A stretch of 64,000 bases of DNA, taken from the NCBI RefSeq assembly GCF_009730915.1, contig NC_052475.1:26225016-26289015 (forward strand). Direction: 5' to 3'. The notes beneath the pieces were generated by a model. The model saw nothing but the letters and a program-made list of their open reading frames with translations, did no database searches and had not been told where the DNA came from. The position numbers and the translations under genes were made by a program. Positions 36,838-49,465 of the stretch are shown piece after piece; positions within the stretch are counted from its first letter, which is position 1; each line of letters opens with the position of its first letter. Origin of the DNA: Dioscorea cayenensis subsp. rotundata (Eukaryota; Streptophyta; Magnoliopsida; Dioscoreales; Dioscoreaceae).

Positions 36838-37977
36838 AGACTAGGCAAGCTCAAAAATAAATATAACGAAGGGATATAACATTAACTGCTTGGTCCTCGG
36901 TAACTGATACAAGACAAATTCCAGTTTCCAAAGAAGAATTTTGAAGTCACAATTAGGGATACAAAGAACAATAAAAAGAGTTTCATCAGTAATATAACAT
37001 TTTCAGCACAGAAAGTATCAAGAGGACACTAGGAACCATGCAAAGAAGACTATATAGTTTTAATGTATCAGGGAGCTTGAATTCTCAAAATCTTGTTCTC
37101 AGGAAGCATGTTCCATATGCCACAAAAGACATAAAGGATTTAAAAGCCAAAAATTGAGTGGCAATCAAGATGAAAGTAAAAGCTGTAATCTTTGAAAGGC
37201 CTTTCAATTTTCTATGAATGAGTTCTTCAACGGGAGAAACATTGTTTTAGAGCAAGTTTAATGCAAAATTCTTAGAATTTGAGAACAATTTCCATCAAAC
37301 AAAACAAGGAAAACTTCAACTCTTCAAATAAAGTTCAAAGCATTAAGAATACTATCAAATTCAGCAGTTAAACCAAAAGTGAAGAAGATCGCGCAGGTGA
37401 ACCAATCTTATCCACAAAATTCAGATCCTAAAAAACGCTTTAAAAATGTCCCAATTTCCCCAAAACTGAAAAACAAGCATCACCGATTCCCCCACAAAAG
37501 CATTGCATTTCATCAAACAAATTCCCAAAAATTACAGCAAATCAAACCAACCTGATCGAACCGCCTCCTTGACGATAGCGCAAACTGGAGCCCTCGAGCA
37601 AGGTCTCTATCGTACATAGCCCGGCGACCGGGATCCGAGAGCGTCTCATAAGCCTCCTGTAACTCAATAAACCTTCTCGTGTACTCACTGGCGAGGTCCG
37701 GTGGCGAGACATCCGGGTGGTACTTCCTCGCCATCTTCTTATAAGCTCTCTTGATCTCCTCCAAGCTCCCACCCTCCGAGATTCCAAGCAAATCATAGAA
37801 GCTCGCTCCAACCTTGCCACCCTCCTTCACGGCGGCGCGAGTCTTGAGTCCGACAGCTCGGAGCCCTGGGTTCTTGACCGGCATCCACCCAAAAGCTCCG
37901 GCACCGGCAGCGCCGCCGCGGTGGCGTAGATGAAGGGGGGCCATGCCAGCCCCTGGTAGTATAACTCCGCATCTCAT
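36514..37977 (-). CDS. Small chloroplast J-domain protein (DnaJ 20-like), 185 aa
   Basis: Two exons, 37977-37552 and 36645-36514, join in phase across a 906-bp intron. The GC-rich first exon encodes a roughly 55-residue Ala/Gly/Arg-rich N-terminus fitting a plastid transit peptide, then a full J domain from SFYDLLGI to RAMYDRDL with the invariant HPD at 87-89. The second exon adds ELEEKAAWKNRWQDQ and a basic tail ending SWGARMRQAKG, the tail type of chloroplast DnaJ 20/DJC-class proteins. Such J-proteins stimulate stromal Hsp70 and deliver clients such as damaged DXS to it. Start is the first ATG; a second at residue 12 is possible. Orthology to a particular DJC member is inferred. Confidence 0.9.
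36674..36708. repeat. (ATT)n microsatellite in J-protein intron
   Basis: Eleven or so perfect ATT units just inside the 3' end of the J-protein intron. Confidence 0.93.
36807..36835. repeat. (TA)n microsatellite in J-protein intron
   Basis: About fourteen TA units, in the same intron as the ATT run. Confidence 0.93.
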
Positions 37978-38258
37978 CTTTCCTCTTTGTCTCTTTACAG
38001 TCCGATGTGGAAGAAAAGAAACGCTTGGTGTGGTTTTTATACTCTTTTATTTCTCCATTTTAGTTTTCCTTGTTTCATACACACCCCTTTGAATTTCTAA
38101 AATTACAAATATATTTTTTTAGAGATATATCCGGTTCCGGATAAGATTCATTGGAACGAAATTGTTTTTGTTTTTTTATTTTATTTTTTATAAAAGGACG
38201 CGCAATTGTAAACTGCGGACGCTTCGATCATGGTGCCTATATTTATGACAATTTTGTA

Positions 38259-38535
38259 CTCTCTATATTTTCGCTATTGAAAAAAAAAAGTTGATTAAAA
38301 TTAATTAATTATTTATATTTTATAAAAAAAATTATTATTTTTTAAAATTATTTCTATTTAAAACTTCTCTAAATAGAGTATATAATTTAATGTTTAATTG
38401 ATTATTATTTATTAAAAATTTTACAAATATATTATATTAAAAAATAAATTTGAAAAAAATTATTTCACAAAATTTTTAATATAACAAATAAAAAAAACAA
38501 CTCCAAAACATGACAAGTAAAAAAAACGGAGGGAG
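38259..38535. mobile_element. Degenerate Stowaway MITE, same family as 6863-7185 but inverted
   Basis: The right end TGACAAGTAAAAAAAACGGAGGGAG pattern (38511-38535) matches the inverted terminus of the intronic element. The interior aligns along its whole length with the reverse complement of 6863-7185 (shared blocks such as CTATATTTTATAAAA-like, TAGAGTATATAATTTAATG and the TCCAAAACATGACAAGTA end). The left terminus is eroded to CTCTCTATATTTTCG and the TA duplication is no longer intact (TA/TG). This is an older copy. Confidence 0.75.
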
Positions 38536-41500
38536 TGAAGTATTTAATATGATTATATTACATTTAAAATAGTGAATAATTTTCATTATATTTGTTATAG
38601 TTTTCATCTCCTCATCATACGGAATTTTAGAATGGCTTTTATTTTAAATAAAAAATAATTCCGGTTTTATCATACAGTGTCAATATTGTTTATATTATAA
38701 TATATATTCAAATTATTTTATGTTGAACTAGGAAAGAGAACGAATAAAAATCATAATAAATAAAATTTTAATTTTTAATAAATCAACTGAACATAACTAG
38801 TGATTATTATATATATCATTATCAAAAACTTTTTTTTATATCATAATTATCATATTATTGGGACGAGGAAAAAGACGATAAGAAAGAAAGAGATTGCACG
38901 CAATGGTTTGAGACTCTGAAAGGGAAAAAACCATGCATGTTTAGAGAGATATATATATATATATATATATATTTTTATTTAAGGATAGGTCCGATAGGAT
39001 GCAAATAATTCACAAGTAGTTCATACGAAAAAAATTTAGTAATGAAAATTAAAATTGAAATAGAAGGCTGCGGTACTTGAGCATGTGCATGTGCATGTGC
39101 CACACTCCAAGTATTGTTCTAGAAGCCTTTTGCGAAGTTAGGTTACTTTTTGCCCAACTTGCACACTTTAGGTTGGCATATTACTTTGAAAGGGATCACA
39201 CCCAAAATGTGCTGCCATTAAAGTGTGAGTCATATCACTATTTGTGAAGACTGTATTCGGTGAACGTAACGTGTTAGTGTTTCCCCAGTTTAAGTGCCAT
39301 TTTTAGTGTATCAATTATTTATTATACTAGTTCATTATATTTAGAGATCATGTATCATTTTAACATTAAAGGTACGCTGTTCAAAGTTTATTTAATTATC
39401 AAAGTGATATAACGCGGTTTTATTTGATTTTGGTTTTCTCATGTTATTCAATTTGATTTGAATATGCCTTTGTGTAAATTTGGTTATTGCTAACCATTTG
39501 CTTCACCGGCACAATATCCTGTGATTATTTATTTATTTATTTTTAATAAATCCTGTGATTATGATTATTAATTGGTATTTTTACAATTTTAGCACCACAA
39601 ATTGAAGTGGGTGGCAGCGTTTGTAATTAAAAAAAAAAACCAATTAATAATATACTATTTTCAAATAAAAATTATCATCCAAAAACTCTATAATTATACA
39701 AATTAAATACAATTCCTTACGTGATTACATAAGTTCAACAGAAACCTATCCCAAATAAATAAATTCATATTATAAATTACATTAATGGACCTAAAATGTT
39801 TTAGGAGCTGTTTGTTTGAGGAAATTTGAAACTTCATATATTTGAAATTATAATTTATTTAAAAATTTTCTATTTATTTAGTGAAATTTTAAAAATTAAC
39901 ATAATGATAAATCCAATTGAACCACCCTTGAGTAGATTTCCGAATACATTCAAAACCAATTTTTTTCTTTTTTTTCTTTTTTTTCTTTTGAAAAAAACCA
40001 GTATTTTGTGACAAGGTGTAAGGACATGTTATATTGAACAATATGAAATTCGGACATTAATCATCATGGGTGACCCAACCCAAGGACCAATGCAACAAGG
40101 ACTTTAACAAATTTATTGGTTTATGTAACATCAACAATTGATGGAAATGGATAAGACCTACAAAGATAGAAAGGTAGGCGGTCCGGACCACCGTCATCTA
40201 GAATTTGGACCAAAAAAACATTACTTTATTTTCATATGTACTTTTATATCAACAATAATAACAAAATACTTTAAGGCACTCAGACATTTATGAGAGTTGA
40301 GAGTTTGAGGTTTTTTTTTTAATACATATTTAAAATACATATTAACAAAAAATATATATGTATATATGTGTATATGTTTGTAGTGATTTATTCACATAAA
40401 ATAAAAATCAAAACTATATTTATATATATATATATCATCTTTGTTATGCAAACGAGAAAATTTTCATTTTAGACATTGCCTTAAAATTCAGCACAGCAGC
40501 CATCCACCTTCTCCAAGGCCCGTGAACGTTTAAACTGAGCCTTTTATAAAACTTTAAAAACACACACACACACACACACATTTCCTGACCTGGTAGCATT
40601 ATGTAAACTACACCCTCATTTTTCTAAAAATTCGTCACGATTAAAACTCTTAAATACTCCAAAACAGATTACATAATAAAAGAGGTGAAGCTCTCAAAGT
40701 ATTTTGAAACATGGCAATGTTAACTGAAAATCAGAATGCCCATTCGATTGAAATATAAACCGTTCATCAATATATACATACATATATAAACCTATTAATT
40801 TTACTTCTAATAAATAATTTTCTTGGGTAAAGGATAAATATAGATCATATTCCAATCAAAATTTATGCACACAACATCCACACAACGTCCTTTCCGCATT
40901 AAATCTATTGCAGAAAATCACCTTACAAAACAAAACTTCAAAATAGAGCAAAAACTGTTCCCCTTCTTCCTTCACTACAGTATATTGCAAAATATGAAAA
41001 ACGTTTACTCTTTCAAAATAAATAAATAAGGAGTTACTTCACAGCGTTTTCGGCTGTGTTTTAAGTGGATCTGAAGTATCCTCTGCATAAACACTAAACT
41101 AGTACTACTACCAAACCAATGGAACATCAGCCACATGCACTAATTTTTTTTTTTCCCCTTGTAATTTTGTACCTAATATTTGCATGCAAAAGGGTTGTTT
41201 GGCAGCTTTGGCTAAAAAAGGCAAGGTTCGCCATCAGGGAAAAGGTAAAAGAGAGAACCACCCAACAGCAAGAAACTTCAAGTAAAGGTGATCAGAGAAC
41301 CAAGCATGCAGAAACAGAGTCAGCACAAGCTTGTTTACTTGCGATTAAATTTCAGGTAATTGGGAGAAAGAAGGGAATAGGGGAAAAAACAAACAAACAA
41401 AACCAAAATAAATAAATAAATAAAACCCATGAAGATGAAATTTTCATGAGCATGGTAACAAGAAGATGTTATTTTCTGGTAGGTGAATCGGTGAGCAAAC

Positions 41501-43183
41501 TAAAAACTCAAACGAGTGACACCAAAATTCTTATAGCTCACAAATGTAACCAGAATGAGAGGAATTTCATGATGAAAACCTAAAGACAGCTTTCACAAAA
41601 CACAAATTGGCTCAAAGATTTCACTAAATTAGGGCAACACTTCCGAATTACCTGTAACGAGCAGACATGAAGATGATCAGAAGTTATCCAAGGATCTGAA
41701 TCTACAGAACTTAGCCATAGTCAGTCTGATGAGCCAGCAGCACCATCATCTTGCCTAATACAAAGCCCAGAAGATACAGACAACTAAATAGCGGTAGTGA
41801 TACCAAATATGCAAAGCTTGAGATTCTACATAATATAGTGATGTCATGAAATTTCAATTAGGAAGAGGTCCAGAAAATCTCAGAAAATAAGGCCCAAGCA
41901 GCGTTCTGAGAGCTTAGTTGATCCCCAAGTTATAGATATCCTGTCCAATTAAGGGAAGGGGGCATCACTTGCTCCTATAGTACTCCAGCAATCTTCACTA
42001 GAAAACCTGCACATATATTCAATAGGATAGCAAGCATCACAAAAGTGAAAGGGTGTCAGGGACTGTGGTCTTTTCCTTGAGATATTGAGAGAAGTTATCA
42101 TGGAGCCCAACCTTCTGATCAGCAAAGAAGTAAAGAGCAAAGCAAAGAATAAAGAGCATAAGAGGTCTTATCCAATGATGTGAATCTTCGTGCTGTTAAA
42201 CAACCAGCAATGCGAGTATACAACCTATTCCCAGGCGCCGCCTCCTTTGAAGGTAAGATGACCAACAAAGGACCACTTTCGGGGGGGGCCTTCACTATAG
42301 TACCCTGATTTCAAGATAAAAAAACAGGCAAGAGAAAGAAAAAGAAAAATAGGAAACACAATAAGTTGGCGCAAACACACCTGTAAGCAAAAAAACTCGT
42401 GACAAATTTAACAACTAGGCTATGCAAAGAAATAATGCACCTCATGAAAAGAAACCTTCATCTTCCCCAAGAAAATTCATGCAGTTAAACAGCAAGCAAA
42501 TCCTGCATCCAACTGAGAATTAAACTCTGCTTCCCAGTTTCATCAAAATCATTCAGTTTTCAGACAGCATTAGGCATCACAATGGAACAATATGAAGGCA
42601 TAATTGCCATCCAAATTACTAAATTATCTTATGCAGAAATGCTTTAACTATTAATTGCAATGTACAACAAAGACAATTCCACCAAATAGATCATGCAAGT
42701 TCTGTCATATGATCCACGCTAGAACAGTTTCTTACACAATAAACAGATCAACCAATTGGCAGAGAACCAAGAGAGCCAAAGACATGTCCAGAATATGGTT
42801 TGATTAACAACAACATGTCCAAACAACTGTCCCAAGCTTTGGATCTGAAAGGACAAACATGTGCATATTGAAGAGCAAAAAAAACTGCAAGAATGCCAGC
42901 TTACCAGATGGAAATAAAGTGGAGATTCAACAAGATCTTCAAATCTGATCCTCCATTTCTTGGACTCAGGTTCATGACATAAATTCAGATTTATAATAGA
43001 ACATTCCACTCACATCTTCAGACTTTTTTTTGCAACACCACCAACATCAACCATCCCCTGCATGCAAAACCTGTGGATGAGAAGCAGACCTAATTCATAA
43101 ATAAACTTTCCTGCATCAATTGTATAACCCCAAAATCGGAGTTAATTAGTATAACATTGTGTCTGCCCTTTTTAGCAGCCTGG
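38536..43183. other. AT-rich intergenic region, then 3' flank of the RS-domain gene
   Basis: From 38.5 to 41 kb the sequence is very AT-rich with (AT)n near 38947-38971 and (AC)n near 40560-40580, and no believable exon. From about 41.6 to 43.2 kb composition becomes more gene-like but without a coding frame; it may hold a long or spliced 3' UTR of the minus-strand gene. Open frames here lack codon structure or known domains. Confidence 0.5.
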
Positions 43184-46100
43184 TCAATAGCTCTTGATCA
43201 AATCATCCGGATTGGACATATCTTTCCCATTTTGGCCTCCTGCACTGACAGACACCCCAATTTCTGACAGAATCCCATTAGTTGAATCTATGTTATCATC
43301 TTTAGTCATAGCATCAGTGTCTGGCAACACATTATAATCCAAGCGTGGCGGTTCATTACTTGCGAAATTTGCACTCTTCAATTTTGGTTCTACTCCCAAA
43401 CCTTCAGGACTTGAATTTCCCGATGGATCATTCATTCCATGTTCTTTATTTTCCTTTCTCGATGTTTCATATTTATTGATGTCTTTCTTGTTCTTTGAGG
43501 TTCCATCATCTGTGACAGAGGAGCTCCTCTTGTTATTACCAGCAGATAAATCCACTGGCTGATCTTCCCCATGGTCCTGACAATCCTTTAATTTTTTGCT
43601 AGTTAAGTCAGTTATGTCAGATTCCCTTATATTCTTCTTCTTCTTCTTCTTTTCAGATCTTTTAGCATTTTCCTTGTCATCAGAATGATGCCTCCGTTCT
43701 GCGGATCTTGACCTGGAGTGCCTACTGCGCTTGGATGATTTTTCATGGCTGTCTCCTGGTCCTGATCTGCTTCCTCTATGATGCAATGGTGACCTTGAAC
43801 CAGTTCGAGCTAACCTTTTTGATATGGGGCTTTCCCTTTTTGCATCATCCTTCTGATTAGACCGTTCCTTTCCTTCTGTGGACCTGGATCTTGAGCGCCT
43901 GCTGCGATGAGAACTAGGCTCATGCTTATGTCTAGGAGAAAATCTGCGCCCTCTGTGGTGCCTTGGGGACCTTGAATCAGCTCGAGATCTAGATAACCTC
44001 TTTGTCCTGGGGCTTAAACTTTCTCTCCGCCGCTTGGGTGATCTAGACTCAGTTCGGAATGATTTCCTTGTATATGGACTTGGACTCCTGCTTACACGTC
44101 TTCTTGAACCAGAAGCATAATGATCACGAGATCTATCTCTTTCCCGCCGGCCACTCCTGCTAACATCTCTTTGAGACCTTTCCAATCCACGACTTGAGTG
44201 GTGGGACCTAATTGGTGATCGTGACCTTTTATCTCTCGAGTACTTGATTGGTGAGAAAGACCGAGATCGCCTGCTTCGACGGTACTTGATGGGTGACCTA
44301 GACCTAGATTTAGATCTTCGATGGACAGACGGTGATCTACATAAGAAGATAAATGATCAATAGAGATTTGAAAAATCAACATAAGTCGAGACAGTTCAAA
44401 ATATTGTTGCTGATTGACTGTTAAGAATGCTTTAACTGATCTTGAAAGCAATATAGCATTTGTCTGTGTTTAATACAAGCATGTATTATCATAAGATTAC
44501 CAAGATGCTTACAGTTGAATAATGCTAACAAAACGCACCACAATTCATGGATATCTTTAAAACCAAAATGCTAGCTGTTTAAACAAAATTTTAAGCCAAA
44601 CAACCCAAAAAAAAGATACATAGAGCAATAGCTAAAAATGGCAAGGGTATACATGATTGTTCCACATTCCAGTACCTGGACTTTTTTTTCTCTTCTTCCT
44701 TGTCATCACTTCCCAATCCATCAGCTTTTAGCTTTTTGCTTATTTCAGCAGCCCTGGCTGAAGCCATCTCTGTTGCAGACTTCATTGTTGCTGCCCGGTT
44801 TGCAGCCTGCTGAGAGGCAATTGTCTGTTGCATGAGCAAAGCCTGCTGAAAGTTCATCTGTTGCATCGCAACTGCTTGCTGCATCATCAAAGGTATAGAT
44901 GATTGGGCTGATAATGAATTTGCCAAAGACGACTTTGAAGGAAGAGACTTTGCCATCTCAACATTCAATGGACGGCCACCAACATCCATGTTATTTAGAG
45001 CCAAAGCTGTTGTTGCTTCTTCAGGCTTTGAAAACTCTATATATGCGAAGTGCTTAGAATCCGTAATGGTACAATCAACAACTGTTCCACAGTAAGCAAA
45101 AAGCTGTTTCAGCTGATCTACTGTGAGCAGGGGGCTAAGATTGCTCACTTGTAGTGTTCTCTTCAATGCATCTTTCCCAGCCTTGTCAGGTGAATCTGGC
45201 AAAATGTAAATAAATAAAATAATATGCATGCTACATGAGATAGGCAACAAGGGATCATATGCAGCAAAAAAAACATTTTCAGATAGATACATCAAAAAGA
45301 TTAAAAAATGGCATAAAATCAAGGACTCACGATAAGCAAAGAAGCAAGCTGAGCTTTCTATTGATGGTAAGCCCCCATTCCTCATGAAACTTGTAAATCT
45401 ACAAATAGCATGAGCTTAACACTCATATTGCCACTAAATGTCTAACAGGAAAGGCCGATATTATCACAAAGCCAAAGCCCGACATGGCATAACTAAATTT
45501 CTTGTTATGTGTATGACAGAACTAACACGAGGCCAAAGCCCAGTATTAACACAGACCAAAGCAAAGAATTATGTAGAGAACAATGTATAAATGATCATTG
45601 GGCATGTACAAGCCTAAAAAAACCAGATGGTTCATAGTTCTCACAAGTTACAGCTCCAATATCCTTGGAACATAGATGGATGGAAATTATACTTGGCCAT
45701 CAAAAACAAGCAAAGAGAAGCAAATAGACCCGAAGCCCTAACAACCATTATAGATAATGGCAAATGCTAACTCGTAAGCATGTCATTGCAGAACAATCCA
45801 TACATACATAACGAGGATCTTTTCCATGTATATCCTTTGAAAAATATAGATATTGCATGTATAACCTTGTCAATATATCTTAATACCCTGCTTTACAAAT
45901 TTAAGATCGTTACATTTTAATCCTTGTTAACAAGTATTTCCTTGACAATGTATAAATTTAAGCAGTACATCTATAACTTAGATCATTACTGTGAAAGGAC
46001 CAAGGCTCTTCATATAATATTTTTCAAAACTTTACACTGGCTTTAACTCAGGATGAATTTATGTAGTTGGAAAATTTATAGGGATTTCTACATAATTAGG

Positions 46101-47938
46101 TAATTTTATTGGAGTGTACATGTAAACATGCATATAGCATGGTTCATTTGAATGTGAAAAGCGAAACTAATACAGCAGTCCAATATACAATCAGCCAATT
46201 AATGGATATAAGTAAAAACTGCTACCAACTTACATTGTTAAAGGTCAAAATCAACAAATTATAAATCATGCAAATTAATAAACACTTCAAATGTAGAGAA
46301 AAAATAATTTTCAGCCTTATTAGTTAAAACATATGTGAAATGCAAAGGTTTACTAACCATCATTAAGCAAGTCACATGCCACTCTGTGATACTCTAAGCA
46401 GAGTGCTTCATAAAAAATTAACTCTGGAAATAATACTTCAGATTAATCAATTTGGCCTTAGACCAACAAGGTCTATAGACAAGCAAAACTTTTCTTCAAT
46501 GACTACTAACAAATTTAGGAGAACTGGCGCTGTCTATGTCTGTTATTTAGATCAAAGAAAGCATACAACAAGCTAACTATGATTGTAACATAGTGGCACC
46601 CAAAAGTAAAATAGTAGGCCACTCATTAACATATGTATTCTGAATACATTACTCATTTTGCAGGTTTAACAAATAAATCCTAATCAAAATAGAACTTTCA
46701 ACCATGTTTAACATTCAGACCTTCACCTTTTGCATTAGGTATGGATAAGTTTCCTAGCATGTTTTAACCCTTACAAAACATGCAGATTAGAAACAAGAAG
46801 AGAACAAACATTGAATAGCATCTGCAAGTACTTTCCCTGCAATACAACCATAAGGAAAATAACCTAGCACAATTCAAATCTCAACCAACCAAGATAGCAA
46901 CTCCCATATTAATTAAATGCGAAAATAAGTAATTCAAAAATCATATGAAATTGGAGTGACCGTTAGGTAAGAAGGCAAACCAGTACCATTCCCAGATGCC
47001 TTGACCTCAGCCTGCATCTGAGCAGCATGTGCCTGAAGTGCCTTGGCAGCCATGATGGCCTGCGCAGCAGCCATTGCAGCTGCAGATGGGGCCATTGGCG
47101 CCTGACTCAGTGTCCCCATCGAGGTGGTCGCAGTGAGTGCCATCATAAGAATATTATGCGGTGGATGGTTAAATTTGCAATCACTCTTGGCGCATCTCCC
47201 ACTTAAATACTCCCTACAAACCTCCCCCAAGTTTGCTCCTATCCCCGGGAGCACAACACCCCCTGTAGCACCTGGTAGGGAGCCTGGAATCATCCCTAGA
47301 AGCCCAGGAAACGCCCCCGAGACAGCCCCGGCATAATTGGGCATGTTGGGCATGGTCTGATTCACCATGTTCGGATACTGGCTCATTGTGGTGGCAACGG
47401 GGAGGGTTCCGGCAGGCCCAGCGCTGAAGAAGACGGGAAAAGGGCTCCCCATAACAGGGCGTCCGTCAAGCTCAATATGAACCATGTAGTTACCACGCTT
47501 AGGGACAGCATACGTGACGGTGTAAGTCCCATCACCCTGGTCCTTCACCATGCCTTCCTGATCAGACCCACCGACACCGACCCCAGGGGAGATCTTCACC
47601 TGAACGTGAGCACCGCCCGACGGAACGCGGCGGCCATCCGAGTCCTTGGCCGTGAGGACAAACGAGGCAGGGGCGCAGGCGGTCCCACCTGCGATCCCAG
47701 CTCCGGCAGCTAGGGACTTGGAGGGATCGGGCGGGCCGATGGGCTTAGAAGAGAGGTCCTCCTCCTCATCATCATCGTCGGATCCCGCAGATTGCTTGGG
47801 TGGATCAACAGCCTTGAAAGTGGCCTCGAACGCGGCCTTAGCAGCGGCCGCCTTCTCCGCCTCGCTCTTCAGCTTGGCCTCCTCGGCTTGCTTCATCCAC
47901 ACAGGCTTCGCCGCCGCGCTTCCACCGCGATCGGCCAT
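43184..47938 (-). CDS. Filamin repeat + CCCH finger + RRM + RS-domain RNA-binding protein, 874 aa (IRR-like)
   Basis: Three exons, 47938-46987, 45195-44676 and 44336-43184, join in frame for 2625 nt. Order: Lys/Ala-rich and acidic N-terminus (DDDDEEED around 54-61); filamin/ABP280-type Ig-like repeat about 80-174, with GDGTYTVTYAVPKRGNYMV and GSPFPVFF; CCCH finger with C241, C249, C254, H258; Ala/Met-rich linker; RRM about 330-400 (TLQVSNLSPLL, then KHFAYIEFSKPEEA); Gln/Met/Ala-rich segment; long RS/SP-rich tail (KSRSRSPIKYRRSRRSRSF), then a Lys-rich and acidic C-terminus. This points to a nuclear splicing-associated factor. It most resembles the plant SR-like family containing Arabidopsis IRR (At3g23900), a regulator of immune-receptor splicing; that match is from memory and not aligned. 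The start MADRGG is chosen over the longer upstream frame, which is 5'-UTR-like. Confidence 0.88.
45331..45389 (-). other. Candidate cassette (poison) exon in intron 1 of the RS-domain gene
   Basis: A 59-bp segment bounded on the minus strand by an AG (TACAAG) and a good donor (GTGAGT). Included after exon 1 it reads through two codons to TGA, and its length is not a multiple of three. SR-type genes often carry such exons for autoregulation through NMD. Sequence-only prediction. Confidence 0.3.
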
Positions 47939-47944
47939 GGATTG

Positions 47945-47985
47945 AAACCCTAATCGGAGATCGAGATTGAAGGGGATTAGGGTTT
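47945..47985 (-). promoter_or_regulatory. Two telo-box motifs in the 5' leader of the RS-domain gene
   Basis: AAACCCTAA occurs on the plus strand at 47945-47953 and on the minus (sense) strand at 47977-47985, within 50 bp of the ATG. Confidence 0.5.
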
Positions 47986-48094
47986 TGAGGGAAGGGAACG
48001 CACCTGGGAACTTGGAGTTGCGGATTGGTGGATGGCCACGATGACAATGATAAGATGGAGGGTATAACTGGAAACACGCTAGTGAATTACCCAA

Positions 48095-49378
48095 TGGAAG
48101 AGCTTATTTATAATAAAGTTCAATTTGGCTTCTTTTTTTTTTTTTTCTTTTTAAGTTGTTATAAAGTGCCAATAAAGCCTATTTTGTAATATATACAAAT
48201 ATTAAAATTATTAATTATATAATAACCGTCAAATATTTCCGTGTAGTGGAAAGATATGTGACCATAAATAAAAAATGGAGAGTGGAATAAATCCGCCATT
48301 GCTATTGTAATAGTAATATGTCACTATAATTATGCAAATTATTATTATTATTATTTTATTTTTAATAATGTTTGTGGGAAACAATGGTAAATTCTAAAAG
48401 ATATTGTGTTTGATTTGAAACTTTTAGATAATTAATATACGGAATGATTTGGTGAATTTCTGCCTTGAATGTATTTTGAACCAAACTCTGAATTTAAAAT
48501 TAAAATACTTTATTATGTTATAGCATTATTATAATCATATCGCAAATGAGATTTACTTTATTTATTTTTATGGAAATTCAGATAATGAAATATACTTGTG
48601 AATATCCATATTTTTAGTTGGCTGTAATTCATATTATTTTTTAACATAATGACTTTGAAGCCAATGGTTCCTTAAAAAAAACACAGGTCCAACAAAGGCA
48701 AACATCAGCCTCGTGGTGGGCCTATGCAGCTCGATTACAAACACTACAAACCACTTTTACTTTCAATTGAATAAAATAATTATGATTTTTATCAGATTTT
48801 TTACTTATATATATATATATATATATCTTGATAAGTGAAGAGTATATAATTATTTCAAAAAATTAAGATAACAATAATAAGAAAATTTAGATCCATCTAG
48901 TCTATCTATATTCATATGTTTTCTTAAAGAAAAAATAATAACCAAAATATAACGAAAAAACCCAAAAAAACAAAAAAAAACTCCGTCTCAGTGCATACAA
49001 GGTTTTCTATATATTAATTAATTTTAAAACTTTATTAAAAAAGTCATAAATACCAATATTCAAACAAAATAAAAAAAGGCCACTAAAATCCTAAACAATT
49101 AATCCAACAAACCGGGTTGAAAACCAAACCAACCCAACCCAACCCAACCGGGCCCATAAACAATCCTAATCTTAACCATCGTGCACGGCACGCCCTAGTT
49201 CAGCACGGCCCAATAGATCAACTAGACTCCGACCCAATAACGGTCGTAAACCCAGAACCCACGTAATCGTTTACTTTCCACGTGTCAAAATATTATTGGA
49301 TCAACATTAACAACCCTTTCCACCGCATCACGCCATAAAGTCTCGCCGTGAAATCTTCATGCATTAATCCACACCGAC
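48095..49378. other. AT-rich intergenic region between divergent genes
   Basis: Upstream regions of the RS-domain gene (left) and ERD2-like gene (right). Includes a (TA)n run near 48811-48827 and an AACCC-type run near 49123-49150. No gene seen. Confidence 0.6.
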
Positions 49379-49387
49379 TTGTCTTTG

Positions 49388-49388
<1 letters not shown>

Positions 49389-49428
<40 letters not shown>
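49389..49428 (+). repeat. (CT)20 tract in the 5' UTR of the ERD2-like gene
   Basis: A perfect CT run 38 bp before the ATG. CT tracts are frequent in plant 5' leaders and can act as promoter-proximal elements (GAGA-type). Confidence 0.9.
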
Positions 49429-49431
<3 letters not shown>

Positions 49432-49465
49432 CCCTCGTTCTCTCCGTCTAGAGTTTGGGGATCTG

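Noticed and set aside
41119-41415. 98-codon plus-strand open frame
   Set aside because: Composition and codon pattern look random; no domain, and no supporting exon structure.
44591-45385. Extension of the RRM exon upstream to an ATG at 45385
   Set aside because: The frame between 45196 and 45385 is hydrophobic intron translation; an AG acceptor at 45196 joins cleanly to exon 1.
47939-48094. N-terminal extension of the RS-domain protein to an upstream ATG (48094)
   Set aside because: The sequence is leader-like with telo-box motifs, and the MADRGG start begins the recognisable protein.
49123-49150. AACCC-type short repeats, possibly telomeric
   Set aside because: The unit is not the plant telomere heptamer TTTAGGG/CCCTAAA and the run is short.
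49379-49465. Upstream in-frame ATG of the ERD2-like gene
   Set aside because: It would translate the CT microsatellite as Ser-Leu repeats; the later ATG starts the conserved protein.
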